From Chloroflexota bacterium (GTDB lineage Bacteria; Chloroflexota; Limnocylindria; P2-11E): 62,969 nucleotides of DNA. Positions 8,238 through 17,061 of the stretch are shown piece after piece; the first letter of the stretch is position 1; each line of letters opens with the position of its first letter. A program made the position numbers and the translations under genes. The DNA lies in NCBI GenBank assembly GCA_005881885.1, contig VBDX01000148.1:1-62969 (forward strand). The letters are read 5' to 3'. A model generated the notes under the pieces. It made no database searches and was not told where the DNA came from. It worked only from the letters and a program-made list of their open reading frames with translations.

Positions 8238-9047
8238 CTAGATCGGCACCCCGGTCAGGAAGTAGATGACACGGGCGGAGATCTCGCCGGCGATGACGCA
8301 TCCAAGCGCCACGTAGAGCAGCCCGGTCGATGACTGCGTGTTCATGCCGGCCGTCCACCAGGCCGCGAGCGCGACCAAGAGAGTCATGAGGAGGCCGACG
8401 CCGATCCGCAGGCCCAACGCCACGGACAGCGCCGTCTCCCAAGTACCGGTGAAGTCGCCACGCAGTGCGACGATCGCGACGAGGAGGAGTTGGACCGCCA
8501 CGGCGAACACGACGACGAGCGCCGCGCGCCGGAGCGGTCCGGGCGAGAGCTTCGGCGTCACGAGGTACCAATGGCCGAGCAGCATCGCGCCGTCCGAGCC
8601 GCCGAGCGCGACCGCGCCGAGCGGTAACGCCGCGATCGCGAACGGGTCGTATGCCTGTTGCGCGGGCCGCGCGACCGCGACCACCGCGAGCGCCGCGGCT
8701 CCCGCGATGAACGTCACGATGCCCGCCGCCATACGCAGCCCGCGTGCCGGGATGAACGTGGTGATGAGCTGGATGACCACGAGGATCGTGACCACCACCA
8801 GGGCCTGACCGAATGCATTGAGTGGTCCTGTGTCGATCCCCGCCGTCTCCGCCAGATCGCCACGCGGGAAGGTCGGCACCAGCGCCAGCGCGGCGGCCAT
8901 CGCGCCGGCGTCGACGAACGCCACGAGCTTGAGGAAGCCCGAAGGCGCGCGACCGCCGCGATCGATGAACCACAGGAGGAACGCGCCCCCGACGGCGAGC
9001 TCGGTGAGCACGACGGCGAGAACGATGGGGAGCGTCGCGATCGCCAT
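8238..9047 (-). CDS. eight-helix membrane protein, DmsC/NrfD-like appearance
   Basis: The 269-residue product is almost entirely membrane-embedded, with eight hydrophobic segments. Helix 5 ends in a conserved-looking LLGHWYLVTP and helix 8 contains AGEISARVIYFLTG, reminiscent of the quinol-interacting membrane anchors of DmsC/NrfD type; no partner iron-sulfur or molybdenum subunit is nearby, so this remains an inference. The start codon abuts the stop of the upstream PIG-L gene with no spacer, so the two are probably co-transcribed. It is not a recognised transporter family by motif. Confidence 0.65.
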   Translation of the reverse strand: MAIATLPIVLAVVLTELAVGGAFLLWFIDRGGRAPSGFLKLVAFVDAGAMAAALALVPTFPRGDLAETAGIDTGPLNAFGQALVVVTILVVIQLITTFIPARGLRMAAGIVTFIAGAAALAVVAVARPAQQAYDPFAIAALPLGAVALGGSDGAMLLGHWYLVTPKLSPGPLRRAALVVVFAVAVQLLLVAIVALRGDFTGTWETALSVALGLRIGVGLLMTLLVALAAWWTAGMNTQSSTGLLYVALGCVIAGEISARVIYFLTGVPI

Positions 9048-9764
9048 CTACTGGAACAGGTCGCCGGCGCGTCCGATCGCCCTGGATCGGTCGACGGCGA
9101 GATGGAAGAACTCTTTCCCGCCGCGCCGCTCGAGCATCTGGTTGAAGCGGTCGCGGTCCTTGAACTGGGTCTTGTGGCATTCGAACGCCTGCTTCTTGCG
9201 CTCTTCGTACTTCTTGATGTCGATCGTGTGGGTGGGCGTCATCGCGACGACCGGAAAGTCCGCGACGAACGGCGATGCATTGAAGAAGAGCCGCTTCGGC
9301 TGATGCGCCGGACCGCGGTCGGGATACTCCTCGGGGAGGCCGGCGCGATGGAACCCGCGCAGGGCGAAAAAACTCGCGGCGCGATGGTCGTCGTGCTCGC
9401 TGCCGGCGCCCTCCGGCCCGAACGTGCAGACGGCGTCCGGCCGGAGCTCGCGGATGAGTTCGACGACGTCCGCGGTGACCCGTTCGACCGGCGAGTCACG
9501 CAACCCGCCGTCCGGCCATTCCAGGAGCCTGCAGTGGTCGAATCCGATGACCTTGGTGGCCTCGCGCCATTCCTTCGAACGCTCGCGTGCGAGCTCGTCC
9601 GGGGTCCACGAGCCCTTTTCCTTGCCGAACCACATGCCGACGTCGCCACGCGTGAGAGTGAGGAGTCCGGTGGTGTGACCTTCGTCTTTGAGCTTCATGG
9701 CCGTCCCCGCAATGCCGAAGGACTCGTCGTCCGGGTGCGCGTACACGAAGAGGACGGTAGCCAT
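9048..9764 (-). CDS. PIG-L/LmbE family N-acetylglucosaminyl deacetylase-like hydrolase
   Basis: The 238-residue protein starts MATVLFVYAHPDDESFGIAG, the zinc-binding PIG-L signature (A-HPDDE). The second histidine block is GSEHDDHRAAS. The family hydrolyses N-acetyl groups from GlcNAc-containing conjugates (for example thiol or phosphatidylinositol sugars); the actual substrate here is unknown. An in-frame GTG three codons upstream of the ATG at 9764 is an alternative start. The gene is divergent from menG with only about 23 bp between, and continues directly into the eight-helix membrane protein gene on the same strand. Confidence 0.88.
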   Translation of the reverse strand: MATVLFVYAHPDDESFGIAGTAMKLKDEGHTTGLLTLTRGDVGMWFGKEKGSWTPDELARERSKEWREATKVIGFDHCRLLEWPDGGLRDSPVERVTADVVELIRELRPDAVCTFGPEGAGSEHDDHRAASFFALRGFHRAGLPEEYPDRGPAHQPKRLFFNASPFVADFPVVAMTPTHTIDIKKYEERKKQAFECHKTQFKDRDRFNQMLERRGGKEFFHLAVDRSRAIGRAGDLFQ

Positions 9765-9787
9765 CCCGGTCACGCTAACGTGGCCGC

Positions 9788-10480
9788 GTGACACGCTCAA
9801 ACGACCACGACCGTCGGATCGCGGCGATGTTCGACCGCATCGCACCGCGTTACGACCTCTTGAACCGCGTGCTGTCGTTCGGCCGCGACGCGTCGTGGCG
9901 CCGCCGCACGGTCGCGGTTGCCGGGCTTGGAGCGGGGGAGCGCGCGCTCGACGTGGGCGCTGGGACGGGCGATCTCGCACGTGCGCTGGCCAAGGCCGGT
10001 CCGAGTGGCCGGGTCGTCGCGCTCGACCTGGCGCCCGAGATGCTGGCCCGCGCGCGCACGCGTGCCGACGTGGCGCTCAGCTTCGTCATCGGGAGCGCGG
10101 AGGCGCTGCCGTTCCCCGACGCCCTCTTTTCGTGCGTCGTCGCCGGCTTCGCCGTACGCAACTTCGGCGATCTGCCGCGCGCCCTGGGCGACATGCGTCG
10201 CGTGCTGCGGCCAGGCGGGCGTGCCGTCGTGCTCGAGCTCTCGCTCCCGCCGAGCCGCCCGATCCGAGCGCTGCACTTTTTCTATCTGCGCCGTGTCGCG
10301 CCGGCCATCGCAACGGTCCTGGGCTCGAGCGCCGAGGCCTACCGGTATCTGCCCGCGTCGATCGAAGCCTTTCTCGACCCTGAGCACCTCGCCGCGGCTC
10401 TGCGTGAAGCGGGGTTCCAGCGCGTGCGCTACGAGCGGCTCACCTTCGGCGTAGCGACCATCCACATCGGAGAGACCTAG
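9788..10480 (+). CDS. menG: demethylmenaquinone methyltransferase (MenG/UbiE family)
   Basis: The 230-residue SAM-dependent methyltransferase begins with the MenG/UbiE block IAAMFDRIAPRYDLLNRVLS and contains the SAM site LDVGAGTGDLA, the ALDLAPEML acidic loop and the family-specific VAGFAVRNFGDLPRALGDM, RVLRPGG and AYRYLPASIEAF blocks. It would methylate 2-polyprenyl-1,4-benzoquinol or naphthoquinol; menaquinone is the likely quinone in this kind of organism, which is an inference. The start is a GTG. Length is normal. The acyl-CoA dehydrogenase gene follows 29 bp downstream on the same strand. Confidence 0.9.
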   Translation: MTRSNDHDRRIAAMFDRIAPRYDLLNRVLSFGRDASWRRRTVAVAGLGAGERALDVGAGTGDLARALAKAGPSGRVVALDLAPEMLARARTRADVALSFVIGSAEALPFPDALFSCVVAGFAVRNFGDLPRALGDMRRVLRPGGRAVVLELSLPPSRPIRALHFFYLRRVAPAIATVLGSSAEAYRYLPASIEAFLDPEHLAAALREAGFQRVRYERLTFGVATIHIGET

Positions 10481-10509
10481 TCGTATCGTTCCGATCGAAG
10501 GGGAGAGAG

Positions 10510-11658
10510 GTGGACTTCGACATCCCTCCAGAGCTGCAGTCGATCGCGCGCACAGTGCGCGACTTCGTCGAAACGCGCCTTCAGCCACTCGAGAAGCAGG
10601 TCGAAGAGACCGACAAGATCCCGGACGGCGTCCTGAAAGAGATGGCCGGGCTCGGCTTTTTCGGGCTGCCGTTCCCCGAGGAGTACGGCGGCGCAGACGC
10701 CGGTGACCTCGGCTATTGCCTCGCGCTCGAGCAGTTCGGGCGCACATCGGCCGCGTTCTCAAACGTCATCGGCGCACACACCTCGATCGGCTCGATGTCG
10801 ATCTTTCTCGGCGGCACCGAGGAGCAGAAGCGCAGATTCTTGCCGGATCTCACCGCGGGTAAGAAGATCGCCGCGTTTTCGCTCACCGAGCCGTCCAGCG
10901 GGTCCGACGCGGCGTCCATCCAGACCACGGCCACGTTGCGGAACGGCTGTTGGATCCTTAATGGGACGAAGATCTGGGTCACGAACGGCCCGATAGCGGA
11001 TGTGGTCGTCGTGTACGCGTCAACGGACCGCGCAAAGGCGGCGCGTGGGGGCATCACCGGGTTCATCGTCGAAAAGGGTTTCAAGGGTTTCCGGGTCGGC
11101 AAGGTCGACGACAAGATGGGGCTGCGTGGCTCGTACACGGGCGAGCTCGTATTCGAAGACTGCGAGGTGCCGGAGGCGAACGTTCTCGGCGGCCAGGTCG
11201 GCGCGGGCTTCCGCACCGCGCTCGGCGCTCTCGACATCGGACGCATCTCGCTCGCGGCCGGCGCGGTCGGATCGAGCCAGCATCTTCTCGAGCTCGCGAT
11301 CGCGCACAGCAAGCGCCGCCAGCAATTCGGGAAGCCCATCGGCGCGAATCAGGCGATCCAGTGGATGCTTGCGGACAGCGCGGTCGAGATCCACGCCGCG
11401 CGGCTCATGGTCTACGACGCGGCGTGGAAGATGGACCAGGGCAAGCGTGCCTCGCTCGAGGCCGCGATGGTGAAGGTCTACGCGTCGGAGATGGCGAACC
11501 GCGTCGCCGACCGGGTCCTACAGATCCACGGCGGCATGGGCTACATGAAGGACTCACCGATCGAGCGCGCGTACCGCGACGCGCGCATCCTCCGGATCTA
11601 CGAGGGGACCAGCGAGGTACAGCGGATGATCATTGCGGAAGAGCTGCTGAAGTCATGA
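10510..11658 (+). CDS. acyl-CoA dehydrogenase
   Basis: This 382-residue flavoenzyme has the standard N-terminal helical, middle beta and C-terminal helical layout. Visible signatures are FSLTEPSSGSDAAS (first ACAD signature), GSYTGELVFEDCEVP, the QFGKPIGANQAIQWML helix, RVLQIHGGMGY and the catalytic-glutamate block RIYEGTSEVQRMII near the C-terminus. It oxidises acyl-CoA to the trans-2-enoyl-CoA with FAD, passing electrons to ETF. The chain-length preference cannot be told. It is followed by an acyl-CoA ligase and an alcohol-oxidase-like gene, so a role in fatty acid or hydrocarbon catabolism is likely. The start is a GTG with an AGGGGAGAG ribosome site. Confidence 0.93.
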   Translation: MDFDIPPELQSIARTVRDFVETRLQPLEKQVEETDKIPDGVLKEMAGLGFFGLPFPEEYGGADAGDLGYCLALEQFGRTSAAFSNVIGAHTSIGSMSIFLGGTEEQKRRFLPDLTAGKKIAAFSLTEPSSGSDAASIQTTATLRNGCWILNGTKIWVTNGPIADVVVVYASTDRAKAARGGITGFIVEKGFKGFRVGKVDDKMGLRGSYTGELVFEDCEVPEANVLGGQVGAGFRTALGALDIGRISLAAGAVGSSQHLLELAIAHSKRRQQFGKPIGANQAIQWMLADSAVEIHAARLMVYDAAWKMDQGKRASLEAAMVKVYASEMANRVADRVLQIHGGMGYMKDSPIERAYRDARILRIYEGTSEVQRMIIAEELLKS

Positions 11659-11683
11659 AGATCGACCAAGCGGAGGGAACGGG

Positions 11684-13420
11684 ATGGCGAGCAAGATCAA
11701 GGTAGAAGTCAAGGACCTCGCGCCGCTGGCGGAGCGTCCCTGGACGCGCCATTACGACCCAGGCGTGCCCGCGACGCTCGTGTATCCCAGGGTCCCACTG
11801 CAGGCGATGCTCGACGATGCCGCCGAGAGCCACCCGAGCGCGACGGCGACGATCTTCTTCAATCGCAAGCGCAGCTACAAGAGCATCTCCGACGCGGCGT
11901 GGCGGTTCGCCAACGGCCTGCGCCGCCTCGGGATCAAGCAGGGCGACCGCGTCGCGCTCGTCCTCCCCAATACGCCGCAGTTCGTCATCGCGTTTTACGG
12001 TGCGCTCCGGGCGGGCGCGATCGTCGTGCCGTGCAACCCGCGATACACCGCGCCCGAACTCCAACGTCAGCTCGCCGACTCCGGAGCGATGGCCGTCGTG
12101 GTGCTCTCGCGTCTCTATCCGCTGGTGAAGGCGGCGCGCGCAGCGACATCCGTCGAGCACGTGATCGTGACGAACATCAAGGAGGAGATGCCGCTCGTCC
12201 TGCGCGTCCTCTTCACGCTCGCGAAAGAGAAGAAGGACGGGCACCGCCAGCCGTTCGCCGGGGATCCAGGAGCTGCCGCGTTCTCCGAGGTCCTCTCTGC
12301 CCCCGCGGAGCCGTTCGACGCCGGCACGCGACCAGACGATCTCGCGGTGCTTCAGTACACCGGAGGCACGACCGGGATCTCGAAGGGCGCGATGCTGTCG
12401 CATCGCGCGCTCGTCGCCAACACGCTCCAGTGCCGATCGTGGTTCGCGAACCTTCGCGACGGCACCGGCACGGCGATGGCGGTGATGCCGTTCTTCCACG
12501 TGTACGGGCTCACCGTGGTCATGAGCCTCGCTGTCCAGGCCGCGGCGGCGATGGTCCTCGAGCCACAGCTCGACCTCGAGCATCTCTTGAAGGACATTCA
12601 GCGCCATCGCCCGCAGCTCTTCTGCGGCGCGCCGATCATCTACAACGCGATCAACAACTCGCCGCTCGCGCAGAAGTACGACCTTCGATCGATCGAAGCC
12701 TGCGTCTCCGGCTCCGCGCCGCTCCTGGTCGAGACGCATCGCAGGTTCGTCGAGCTGACCGGCGCGAAGATCGTCGAGGGATATGGCCTCACCGAGGCCG
12801 CCCCGGTGACACACTGCAACCCGATCTTCGGCGCGGGCAAGCAGAAGATCGGGACGATCGGCGTTCCATACCCCGACGTCGAGTCCAGGATCGTCGACCT
12901 CGAGGCGGGCGAGCGCGAGCTCGCTCCTGGAGAGTCCGGCGAGCTCATCCTCCGCGGCCCGCAGCTCATGGACGGCTACTACAAACGGCCCGACGAGACG
13001 GCGCTCACGCTGCGGAACGGGTGGCTCTACACGGGCGACATCGCGACCGTAGACGACGAAGGCTACGTCGCGATCGTCGATCGCAAGAAGGAAATGATCA
13101 TCGTGTCCGGCTTCAACGTGTACCCGCGGGAGGTCGAGGAGGCCCTCGCGACACATCCGGCGGTCATGGACGCCGCCGCGATCGGTATCCCACACCCGAT
13201 CAAGGGCGAAGAGGTGAAGGCATTCGTCGTCCTGAAGCCCGGGGCGAACGCGACCGCGGAGCAGATCGTCGCGCATTGCCGCGAGCGCCTGGCGCCGTTC
13301 AAGGTGCCCAAGGAGGTCGAGTTCCGTGAATCGCTTCCGAAGACCCTGATCGGCAAGATCCTTCGCAAGGAGCTCGCGCGGGAAGAGACCGCCAAGCGCA
13401 AGACCGCCGTCCCGGCGTGA
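11684..13420 (+). CDS. fadD: long-chain fatty acid-CoA ligase (AMP-forming)
   Basis: The 578-residue ANL-superfamily enzyme shows the P-loop YTGGTTGISKGAM (about residue 224), the A5 motif VEGYGLTEAAPVTHCNP, the A7/A8 block LYTGDIATVDDEGYVAIVDR with KKEMIIVSGFNVYPREVEE, and the catalytic lysine block LIGKILRKEL near the end. It activates fatty acids to acyl-CoA with ATP. It starts 25 bp after the acyl-CoA dehydrogenase and overlaps the GMC oxidoreductase gene by 4 bp, so the three form one unit for long-chain alcohol/fatty acid activation and oxidation. The symbol is used in the broad family sense; substrate length is not determined. Confidence 0.9.
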   Translation: MASKIKVEVKDLAPLAERPWTRHYDPGVPATLVYPRVPLQAMLDDAAESHPSATATIFFNRKRSYKSISDAAWRFANGLRRLGIKQGDRVALVLPNTPQFVIAFYGALRAGAIVVPCNPRYTAPELQRQLADSGAMAVVVLSRLYPLVKAARAATSVEHVIVTNIKEEMPLVLRVLFTLAKEKKDGHRQPFAGDPGAAAFSEVLSAPAEPFDAGTRPDDLAVLQYTGGTTGISKGAMLSHRALVANTLQCRSWFANLRDGTGTAMAVMPFFHVYGLTVVMSLAVQAAAAMVLEPQLDLEHLLKDIQRHRPQLFCGAPIIYNAINNSPLAQKYDLRSIEACVSGSAPLLVETHRRFVELTGAKIVEGYGLTEAAPVTHCNPIFGAGKQKIGTIGVPYPDVESRIVDLEAGERELAPGESGELILRGPQLMDGYYKRPDETALTLRNGWLYTGDIATVDDEGYVAIVDRKKEMIIVSGFNVYPREVEEALATHPAVMDAAAIGIPHPIKGEEVKAFVVLKPGANATAEQIVAHCRERLAPFKVPKEVEFRESLPKTLIGKILRKELAREETAKRKTAVPA

Positions 13421-15354
13421 GCGTCGGCGAGCGCGAGCGGGCGACCCTCGCGCGAGTCGTCGAGACCTTCGTTCCAGGTGCGCCCGCGAACGCCGTCGCA
13501 AACCGCATCGTCGCGGAGCTCGAAGCGGTAGGGCGGCCGAAGCTCGTGAGCGATCTCGTGCTCTTCCTCCGGCTGGTCGAGCAGCCGCTCGTGAATCTCG
13601 CGCTTTCGGGTCGGCCGCGGGCCTTCAGCCGAATGACCCAGGCGCAGCGCGAGCGCTATCTGCTGCGCTGGGCCGAGAGCGCGGTACCCCTGCAGCGCAC
13701 CGCCTTCCAGGCGGTGAAGCGGCTCTCGCTCTTCGTCGCCTACGCGTCTTCGGACGGCGAGCGCAATCCGCTCTGGGAGGGGACAGGCTACGCCCGCCCC
13801 GCGCTCGATCCGCCGGCGCGCCCGGCGCTCGCCGCGCGACCAACCAGCGCCGGCGACACGCTCGACGCGGACGTGATCGTCGTCGGCTCCGGCGCGGGCG
13901 GCGGCGTGGTCGCGTCGGAGCTTGCCGCGGCCGGGAAACATGTGGTCGTCGTCGAGCAGGGCGACCTCGTCACGGAGGATGAGTTCGACGCACGCGAAGA
14001 CAAGGGCGCGGCGCGTCTCTACTGGGATCGCCAGCTCCTCGCGACCGAAGACCTCGCGCTCTCGATCTTCGCGGGGCGCACGGTCGGAGGCGGGACGATC
14101 GTGAACTGGAACACATCGCTTCGCCTGCCGGAGGACATCCGGCGGGAATGGGCGATGGCGGGCCTCGACGGAATGGAGGCGGAGCTCGACGCCCACTACG
14201 AGGCGGTCGAGGCCCGCATCGACGTCGACTTAGATGAGAGCGTTCGGAATGGTCAGAACGAAGCGCTGGCGCGAGGCCTCGACGCCGTCGGCATTCCGTG
14301 GCGCGTCATCCCACGTAACGTCTCCGGCTGCGGCGACTGCGGGCACTGTGGATACGGCTGCCGCCGCGGGGCGAAGTGCTCGACGATGCGGACGTATCTC
14401 GCCGACGCGGTGGCGAGCGGCGGCGAGCTCGTCGCCGGGTGCCGCGCCGATCGCGTCACGGTCGCGCACGGCGCGGTCAGCGGCGTGTCCGCCACCCTCT
14501 CGACAGGCGGGTCGATCGTGCTACGCGCGCCGCTGGTCGTGCTCGCAGGCGGCGCGATCGGGACGCCCGCGCTGCTGCTGCGCTCAGGGCTCGGTGGGAG
14601 CGAGGTTGGACGCTCGCTACACCTGCACCCTGTGCCGCCGGTCCCCGCGCTCTACGACGAGCCGATCCGCATTTGGTCAGGAGTGCCTCAATCGGTCGTC
14701 GCCGACACCTTCGCGCGCCTCGAGCAGGGCTTCGGTTTCCGGCTCGAGGTCCCGTCCGCACTGCCCGGCGTGCTCGCGGCCGCGTTCCCCTGGCGGGATG
14801 CGGCGGATCACCGCGCGCTGATGCGGGAGCTCGAGCACGCCGCGGTGATCATCCCGATCGTGCGCGATCGCGAGGCGGGTCGCGTCACCATCGATCGGCG
14901 GGGTCGGCCGGTCGTGAGTTACCGCGTACGCGGGATGACGCGGCGGCTCTGCGTGAGGGCGATCGTCGAGGCGGCATGCCTGCACCTTGCCGCGGGAGCG
15001 CGCGAAGCATTCACGCTGCACACCAAGCCGATCCGGGTGCGCCGTGGCGACGATCTCGATGCGTTCGCCCGTCGCGTCGAGGAAAGCGGTGTCGGACCGA
15101 ACCGCGTCGGGATGTTCAGCGCGCACCAGATGAGCACCGCGCGGATGGGCGGGCACCGCCGTGCGAGCGTCGCCGATCCGGACGGGCGCGTTCGCGGGGT
15201 TCAGGGACTCGTGGTCGCGGATGCCTCCGCGTTTCCGAGTGCATCGGGAGTGAACCCAATGCTGACGATCATGGCCCTTGCTCGCCGGAATGCGTCGCGC
15301 GTCCTAGCCGTCGGGAGCGCTCGAGCTCCTAGCGCGCGGCCGCGCTCGCTGTGA
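13417..15354 (+). CDS. GMC-family oxidoreductase, long-chain alcohol oxidase type
   Basis: The GTG start overlaps the ligase stop (GTGA). The 645-residue protein has an N-terminal helical domain of about 145 residues, then the FAD Rossmann motif VIVVGSGAGGGVVASELA (about residue 150), GRTVGGGTIVNWNTSLR, and a Cys-rich block GCGDCGHCGYGCRRGAKCS followed by TMRTYL that is characteristic of the long-chain fatty alcohol oxidase branch. The C-terminal GMC block is MSTARMG followed by VVADASAFPSASGVNPMLTI. It presumably oxidises long-chain alcohols to aldehydes, matching its neighbours. Whether the acceptor is oxygen or another carrier cannot be told. Confidence 0.88.
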   Translation: MSVGERERATLARVVETFVPGAPANAVANRIVAELEAVGRPKLVSDLVLFLRLVEQPLVNLALSGRPRAFSRMTQAQRERYLLRWAESAVPLQRTAFQAVKRLSLFVAYASSDGERNPLWEGTGYARPALDPPARPALAARPTSAGDTLDADVIVVGSGAGGGVVASELAAAGKHVVVVEQGDLVTEDEFDAREDKGAARLYWDRQLLATEDLALSIFAGRTVGGGTIVNWNTSLRLPEDIRREWAMAGLDGMEAELDAHYEAVEARIDVDLDESVRNGQNEALARGLDAVGIPWRVIPRNVSGCGDCGHCGYGCRRGAKCSTMRTYLADAVASGGELVAGCRADRVTVAHGAVSGVSATLSTGGSIVLRAPLVVLAGGAIGTPALLLRSGLGGSEVGRSLHLHPVPPVPALYDEPIRIWSGVPQSVVADTFARLEQGFGFRLEVPSALPGVLAAAFPWRDAADHRALMRELEHAAVIIPIVRDREAGRVTIDRRGRPVVSYRVRGMTRRLCVRAIVEAACLHLAAGAREAFTLHTKPIRVRRGDDLDAFARRVEESGVGPNRVGMFSAHQMSTARMGGHRRASVADPDGRVRGVQGLVVADASAFPSASGVNPMLTIMALARRNASRVLAVGSARAPSARPRSL

Positions 15355-15496
15355 TGACGAAGTAGTCGTTCACGATGCCGTCGAGCGTGTTAAAGATGAC
15401 CCGCACGACTACGTTCACCGGCTCGATCGCCGAGACCGCCTGCATCTGCGGCTGAAGGAGCTTCGCGCTCCAGATCGCCGGGTATCCGCTGTACAT
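15329..15496 (-). CDS. possible small ORF or gene remnant (55 aa), uncertain
   Basis: An ATG-started frame of 55 codons reads MYSGYPAIWSAKLLQPQMQA and ends in a beta-like stretch (NVVVRVIFNTLDGIVNDYFV) and ITASAAAR. The amino-acid composition is more protein-like than the Arg/Ser-rich shadows around it, and an in-frame GTG ten codons upstream is an alternative start. No Shine-Dalgarno is evident. The first possibility is a genuine small gene convergent with the GMC oxidase (it overlaps the last 26 bp); the second is the 3' remnant of a lost gene. The remainder of the 15355-15628 interval holds only a G/C palindrome. Confidence 0.3.
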   Translation of the reverse strand: MYSGYPAIWSAKLLQPQMQAVSAIEPVNVVVRVIFNTLDGIVNDYFVITASAAAR

Positions 15497-15594
15497 GTCG
15501 AGACAATCGCATCGCGAGCGGCGTGCCACATCCGCCGCGAGGGTGATGATCTCTCCCGATCGCGTACTCCCCCGAGTGTGTCCTACCTCTCTCG

Positions 15595-15609
15595 GGGGGC
15601 AGAGCCCCC
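15595..15609. repeat. GGGGGC-N3-GCCCCC palindrome (copy 1, intergenic)
   Basis: Six-base arms GGGGGC and GCCCCC flank an AGA loop, 20 bp upstream of the GTG start of the FGE-like gene. It shares arms and loop size with copies at 18330 and 50406. It could fold as a hairpin in the leader of the downstream gene. Confidence 0.6.
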
Positions 15610-15628
15610 GGGTCGCTACCGTAGGCGC

Positions 15629-16102
15629 GTGGTCGAGCCTGATGTCGTCGTCGTTCCTGCGGGCGACGCGCTCCTCGGCGATCCGCCGCGCACCGAGCAC
15701 GTAAATATTTTTGCCATCGCGCGCCATCCCGTCACGGTGAGCGAGTACGCGGCCTTCCTTGACGCGACCGAGCACGCCCCGCCGGTCAATTGGAGTACGC
15801 AACGCGTGGCTGCGGAGCGTGCGGTCGAGAACGTGTCATGGGCCGACGCCGTCGCCTACTGCCGCTGGCTCACCGTCGGGAGCGGCCGGATCTACCGGCT
15901 TCCCGACGAACGGGAGTGGGAAAAGGCGGCCCGGAACGAAGGCACGCTGACCGGCCTGGGTGCCTTGCGCGAGTGGACGAACAGCTGGCAGGGCGGCGGT
16001 CGCGTGGTACGCCGCGGCGAGGATCTCGCGGAGCGGGCGTTCGCCGGCACGGACTTTCGCGGTATCGGCTTTCGGATCGTCCGCGGGATGACCGGCCGCT
16101 AG
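15629..16102 (+). CDS. short formylglycine-generating-enzyme (FGE-sulfatase) fold protein
   Basis: I set the start at the GTG at 15629, because the residues upstream of it are encoded by the intergenic palindrome. The 157-residue product has the family blocks VVVVPAGDALLGDPPRTEHV, HPVTVSEYAAFLDAT, VENVSWADAVAYCRWL, YRLPDEREWEKAARN and a GIGFRIVRG ending. It is clearly shorter than usual FGE/SUMF or PvdO members (roughly 230-300 residues) because the central loops are reduced (LGALREWTNSW follows quickly). No sulfatase is nearby. The stop TAG shares its last base with the GTG of the asparaginase gene. Its role is probably structural or binding rather than proven formylglycine generation. Confidence 0.7.
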   Translation: MVEPDVVVVPAGDALLGDPPRTEHVNIFAIARHPVTVSEYAAFLDATEHAPPVNWSTQRVAAERAVENVSWADAVAYCRWLTVGSGRIYRLPDEREWEKAARNEGTLTGLGALREWTNSWQGGGRVVRRGEDLAERAFAGTDFRGIGFRIVRGMTGR

Positions 16103-17061
16103 TGGCGCCGATCATGGTCGCCAGCGGAAACGGCGCGCCGGCGTTGCCCGCCGGTATCCGCATCCTGGCGCGAGGCGGCTCCGCGCTCGACGCGGTCGAG
16201 GCGTGCGCGAAGTTCATCGAGGCCGACCCCACCGACACGAGCGTCGGCCGCGGGGGGCGGCCGAACGTTCTCGGCGTTGTCGAGCTCGACGCCTCGATCA
16301 TGGACGGCACGACGCATCGGACCGGCGCGGTCGCGGCACTCGCTGGGTACCTGCATCCGATCTCCGTCGCGCGCGCCGTCATGGAGCGGACGCCGCACGT
16401 TTTTCTCGTCGGAAACGGCGCCGCACGCTTTGCGCGGGAGATCGGTGCAAACCGCGCACAGAACCTCACCGCCTCGACCCGCAAGCTCTGGGTCGAGCGC
16501 CTCGGCAAGGCGGGCGAGACGCCGGCCAGCGTGCGCCGTCGCGCCAAGCTGCTTGGGGTCGTGCGGAAGACCGTCAAGGAAGAGCGAGGGACCGTGAACT
16601 TCCTCGCCCTCGATCGGCGCGGCGATGTCGCCTCCGCGGTGAGCACGAGCGGGTGGGCGTACAAGTACCCGGGCCGCGTCGGCGACTCGCCGATCATCGG
16701 CGCCGGCAACTTTTGCGACTCCCGCTACGGCGCGGCCGCGTGCACCGGGTACGGCGAGCTCGCGATCCGCGGCGTCACCGCGAAGACCGCGGTCGATCGT
16801 CTGGCGTCGGGGATGCCCGTCGACGTGACCGCGCAGGCCGCGATCGCGGATGCGAACGCGCTCGAGGACGCCGCATTCAACATAGTCGTGCTCAGCGCGG
16901 ACGGCGCGCACGCCGCGGCGACGAATCGCGAGGGCCGGCGCTACGTGTGGATGACCGCGGCGATGAAGGAGCCGGCTACCGCGCTTCGAGCTTTGGTGCC
17001 CCGAGAGCGGCGAGGATCTCCATCGTCTCGGGCCAGTGCTCGAGCAGGATCGCTTCGCTGA
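16102..17061 (+). CDS. N4-(beta-N-acetylglucosaminyl)-L-asparaginase / isoaspartyl peptidase family
   Basis: This Ntn hydrolase precursor of 319 residues has SALDAVEACAKFIEADP, DTSVGRGGRPNVLGVVELDA and SIMDG in the alpha half. The autoproteolysis site lies before the Thr in ERGTVNFLALDRRGDVASAVS, and the beta half continues with SGWAYKYPGRVGDSPIIGAG and ACTGYGE. It would hydrolyse glycosylasparagine or a related beta-aspartyl compound after self-cleavage. The start GTG overlaps the upstream stop by one base. The last 28 or so codons overlap the 3' end of the convergent Nudix gene and are Arg/Ser-rich, so the functional C-terminus is probably close to WMTAAMKEPATALRAL. Confidence 0.85.
   Translation: MAPIMVASGNGAPALPAGIRILARGGSALDAVEACAKFIEADPTDTSVGRGGRPNVLGVVELDASIMDGTTHRTGAVAALAGYLHPISVARAVMERTPHVFLVGNGAARFAREIGANRAQNLTASTRKLWVERLGKAGETPASVRRRAKLLGVVRKTVKEERGTVNFLALDRRGDVASAVSTSGWAYKYPGRVGDSPIIGAGNFCDSRYGAAACTGYGELAIRGVTAKTAVDRLASGMPVDVTAQAAIADANALEDAAFNIVVLSADGAHAAATNREGRRYVWMTAAMKEPATALRALVPRERRGSPSSRASARAGSLR

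Noticed and set aside
11630-13501. 623-codon open frame antisense to the acyl-CoA ligase gene
   Set aside because: It mirrors codon bias of the GC-rich sense gene, is Arg-rich without any domain, and lies over a clear fadD; treated as a shadow.
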